Shown here: positions 6,672 to 7,966 of the stretch, piece by piece
Position numbering within the stretch: position 1 is the stretch's first letter
Layout: every line of letters begins with the position of its first letter
From: Pseudomonas sp.
Lineage (GTDB): Bacteria > Pseudomonadota > Gammaproteobacteria > Pseudomonadales > Pseudomonadaceae
Assembly: GCA_007117785.1 (NCBI GenBank)
Contig: SKFV01000002.1
Coordinates: forward strand, 1 to 7,966
Length of the DNA stretch: 7,966 bases
Direction of reading: 5' to 3'
Position numbers and translations under genes: made by a program
Notes under the pieces: model-generated
Told to the model about the DNA's origin: nothing
Database searches by the model: none
Seen by the model: only the letters and a program-made list of their open reading frames with translations

Positions 6672-6701
6672 AAAAAAACGCCGCCCGGGGTGGGCGGCGT
6701 T
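6672..6701 (-). terminator. Intrinsic terminator after flgE
   Basis: Read on the minus strand, a perfect 10-bp GC-rich stem (AACGCCGCCC paired with GGGCGGCGTT, loop ACCCC) starts 10 bases after the flgE stop. Its 3' arm runs into an uninterrupted T run (seven T including the last two stem bases). This is a textbook rho-independent terminator. On the plus strand the stem is not followed by T residues, so it works in one direction only. It separates flgE transcription from flgF, which therefore needs its own promoter. Confidence 0.95.
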
Positions 6702-6711
6702 ATCGGGAGAA

Positions 6712-7966
6712 TTAACGCAAGTTGATAATGGTCTGGGTGACCGTATCCTGAGTCTGGATGGTTTTCGCATTGGCCTGGTAGTTACGCTGGGCCACAATCA
6801 TATTGATCAACTGCTCGGACAAGTCCACGTTGGACTGCTCCAGCGCACCGGACTGAATCGAACCAAGCGTCCCGCTACCCGGCGCACCAATCACCGGCTC
6901 GCCAGAAGCAGCGGACTGCGACCAGGCGGTCTTGCCCAACGGGTTCAAGCCTTGCTGGTTGGCAAAGGTCGCCAATACTACCTGCCCCTGAGTCTTGGTC
7001 TGGCCATTGGTGTATCGCGCTACCAGCAGGCCGTTGTCATCGATTTCCAGCCCAGCCAGCTCACCCGTGGTAAAGCCATCCTGAGACAGTGCAGTTACCC
7101 CGAAGCCGGACGCAAACTGGGTTGACCCGGTCAAATCGAGACTAAATCCTGCTGGCGATTCGGCGCCCGAAGGCTGCCCCGCTCGATCCAGAGGCTCCCA
7201 GAAATTGAGTTCACTGACTCGACCACTGACCAGCTCGCCGACACTGTTGAACTGGAGCTGGAAGGGTTGTGGGTTAAAGGCCGGATCGGTTGGCAACAGG
7301 TTACTGCCCAGCAGATTACCGTCTCCGTCAGTCGCTCCATCCAGGTTGACCTGTCGGCCGCCAATCAGGGTAAACATGTTCCACTCGTTCGAGTCTGTCT
7401 TGACGAAATACTTGGTCAAGACGTGCGGATTACCCTGACTGTCATAAATATTGACCGAAGTAGAGCTGTTATAGGTGGCCGAATTGGTCGGGTCGAAGGT
7501 GCCTTGAGCGGCTGCTTTGGCCGCATCAATTTCAGCCGCAGTCGGGTTTGCCGGATCTGCTGCGTTGGCGGCAATATTGGCATCAAACGCTTGCTGCCAT
7601 GGCGCGGGCCGGACACTGGTTGAATTCAGGTTCAGTGTGGATTCGATGCCAGTGGTAGCCTGCGGGTTGGCTGAACGGGTATCCACCCGCAAATCGGTCT
7701 GTACACCCTGATTAACCTGACCAGTAACCGGGTTGATACCAAAACCTTGCAGGCGCTCACCGAAATTATTGGTGATAAAACCCTCTCGGTCAGTACCGAA
7801 ATAGCCAGCACGCGTGTAACTCAGCGCACCGTCCTGACTGGTTACGAAGAAGCCATTACCGTTGATCGCCAGATCAAGACTGTTCTCAGTAAAGTCGATA
7901 TTACCCTGGGTAAACAGTTGCGCTACATCACCAAGCAAGACACCGCTGCCCTGGGCATTGCTGCCA
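6712..7966 (-). CDS. flgE: Flagellar hook protein FlgE, 5' end outside window
   Basis: FlgE polymerises into the hook, the universal joint between rod and filament. The frame is open to the window edge, so the start codon lies beyond 7966. About 417 residues are visible, and by comparison with Pseudomonas FlgE (about 460) roughly 40-50 N-terminal residues are missing. The visible part begins GSNAQGSGVLLGDVAQLFTQ. It contains LDLAINGNGFFVTSQDGALS, the YTRAGYFGTDREGFITN block, VNIYDSQGNPHVLTKYFVKT of the outer domain and VVLATFANQQGLNPLG. It ends in SNVDLSEQLINMIVAQRNYQ and QTIINLR, nearly identical to enteric FlgE. A 30-residue insertion with 13 alanines (7498-7587) precedes the conserved FDPTNSATYN segment. 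No cysteine is seen. A terminator follows 10 bases after the stop, so flgE is the last gene of its operon. Confidence 0.97.
   Translation of the reverse strand, partial: GSNAQGSGVLLGDVAQLFTQGNIDFTENSLDLAINGNGFFVTSQDGALSYTRAGYFGTDREGFITNNFGERLQGFGINPVTGQVNQGVQTDLRVDTRSANPQATTGIESTLNLNSTSVRPAPWQQAFDANIAANAADPANPTAAEIDAAKAAAQGTFDPTNSATYNSSTSVNIYDSQGNPHVLTKYFVKTDSNEWNMFTLIGGRQVNLDGATDGDGNLLGSNLLPTDPAFNPQPFQLQFNSVGELVSGRVSELNFWEPLDRAGQPSGAESPAGFSLDLTGSTQFASGFGVTALSQDGFTTGELAGLEIDDNGLLVARYTNGQTKTQGQVVLATFANQQGLNPLGKTAWSQSAASGEPVIGAPGSGTLGSIQSGALEQSNVDLSEQLINMIVAQRNYQANAKTIQTQDTVTQTIINLR

Noticed and set aside
7936..7938. TTG as a start codon for flgE
   Set aside because: The frame continues upstream with typical FlgE residues (GSNAQGSGV) to the window edge, so this is an internal leucine codon of a gene cut by the window.
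1..7966. A novel system, mobile element, CRISPR array or RNA gene in the window
   Set aside because: Coding sequence of known flagellar genes fills the window except for gaps of 2-39 bases and one regulatory gap. No transposase, direct-repeat array, tRNA-like or rRNA-like sequence is seen.

Overview
The window is a single block of flagellar rod, ring and hook genes, all read from the minus strand. From high to low coordinates these are the 3' part of flgE, then flgF, flgG, flgH, flgI, flgJ, flgK and the first 17 bases of flgL. All eight products are recognised from conserved family signatures. The moderately GC-rich sequence, a FlgJ that fuses a rod-scaffold domain to a muramidase domain, the flgE | flgFGHIJKL split and a sigma-54 promoter in the gap all point to a polarly flagellated gammaproteobacterium. 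A Pseudomonas or Halopseudomonas relative fits best. The organism is an inference, because no phylogenetic marker other than the flagellar genes is present.

Layout: flgE (hook protein) enters from the right edge and stops at 6712. A strong intrinsic terminator (6672-6701) follows at once, closing the upstream operon (presumably flgBCDE). The roughly 220-base gap between flgE and flgF also holds a well-formed regulatory region for the next operon. In transcription order it has an array of alternating GGCA/TGCC half-sites (6623-6652), a perfect match to the IHF consensus (6581-6593) and a sigma-54 -24/-12 promoter (6548-6563). From there flgF to flgL are packed with gaps of 2 to 39 bases and share one transcript. 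Several stop codons abut the next Shine-Dalgarno sequence, and the flgG/flgH and flgH/flgI junctions carry an identical 13-base sequence. The only longer internal gap (flgF-flgG, 39 bases) contains a perfect 7-bp hairpin just ahead of the flgG ribosome binding site.

Function: FlgF and FlgG form the proximal and distal rod. FlgH (outer-membrane lipoprotein) and FlgI (secreted periplasmic protein) form the L and P rings. FlgJ caps the growing rod and cuts peptidoglycan. FlgE forms the hook, and FlgK and FlgL are the hook-filament junction proteins. The gene order follows the inside-to-outside assembly order apart from flgE.

I found no undescribed system. This is an intact core flagellar locus. 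The points worth a second look are the promoter architecture, the flgF-flgG hairpin, the repeated junction sequence, an alanine-rich hook insertion, a probable domain duplication in FlgK and a cysteine-free mature FlgI.
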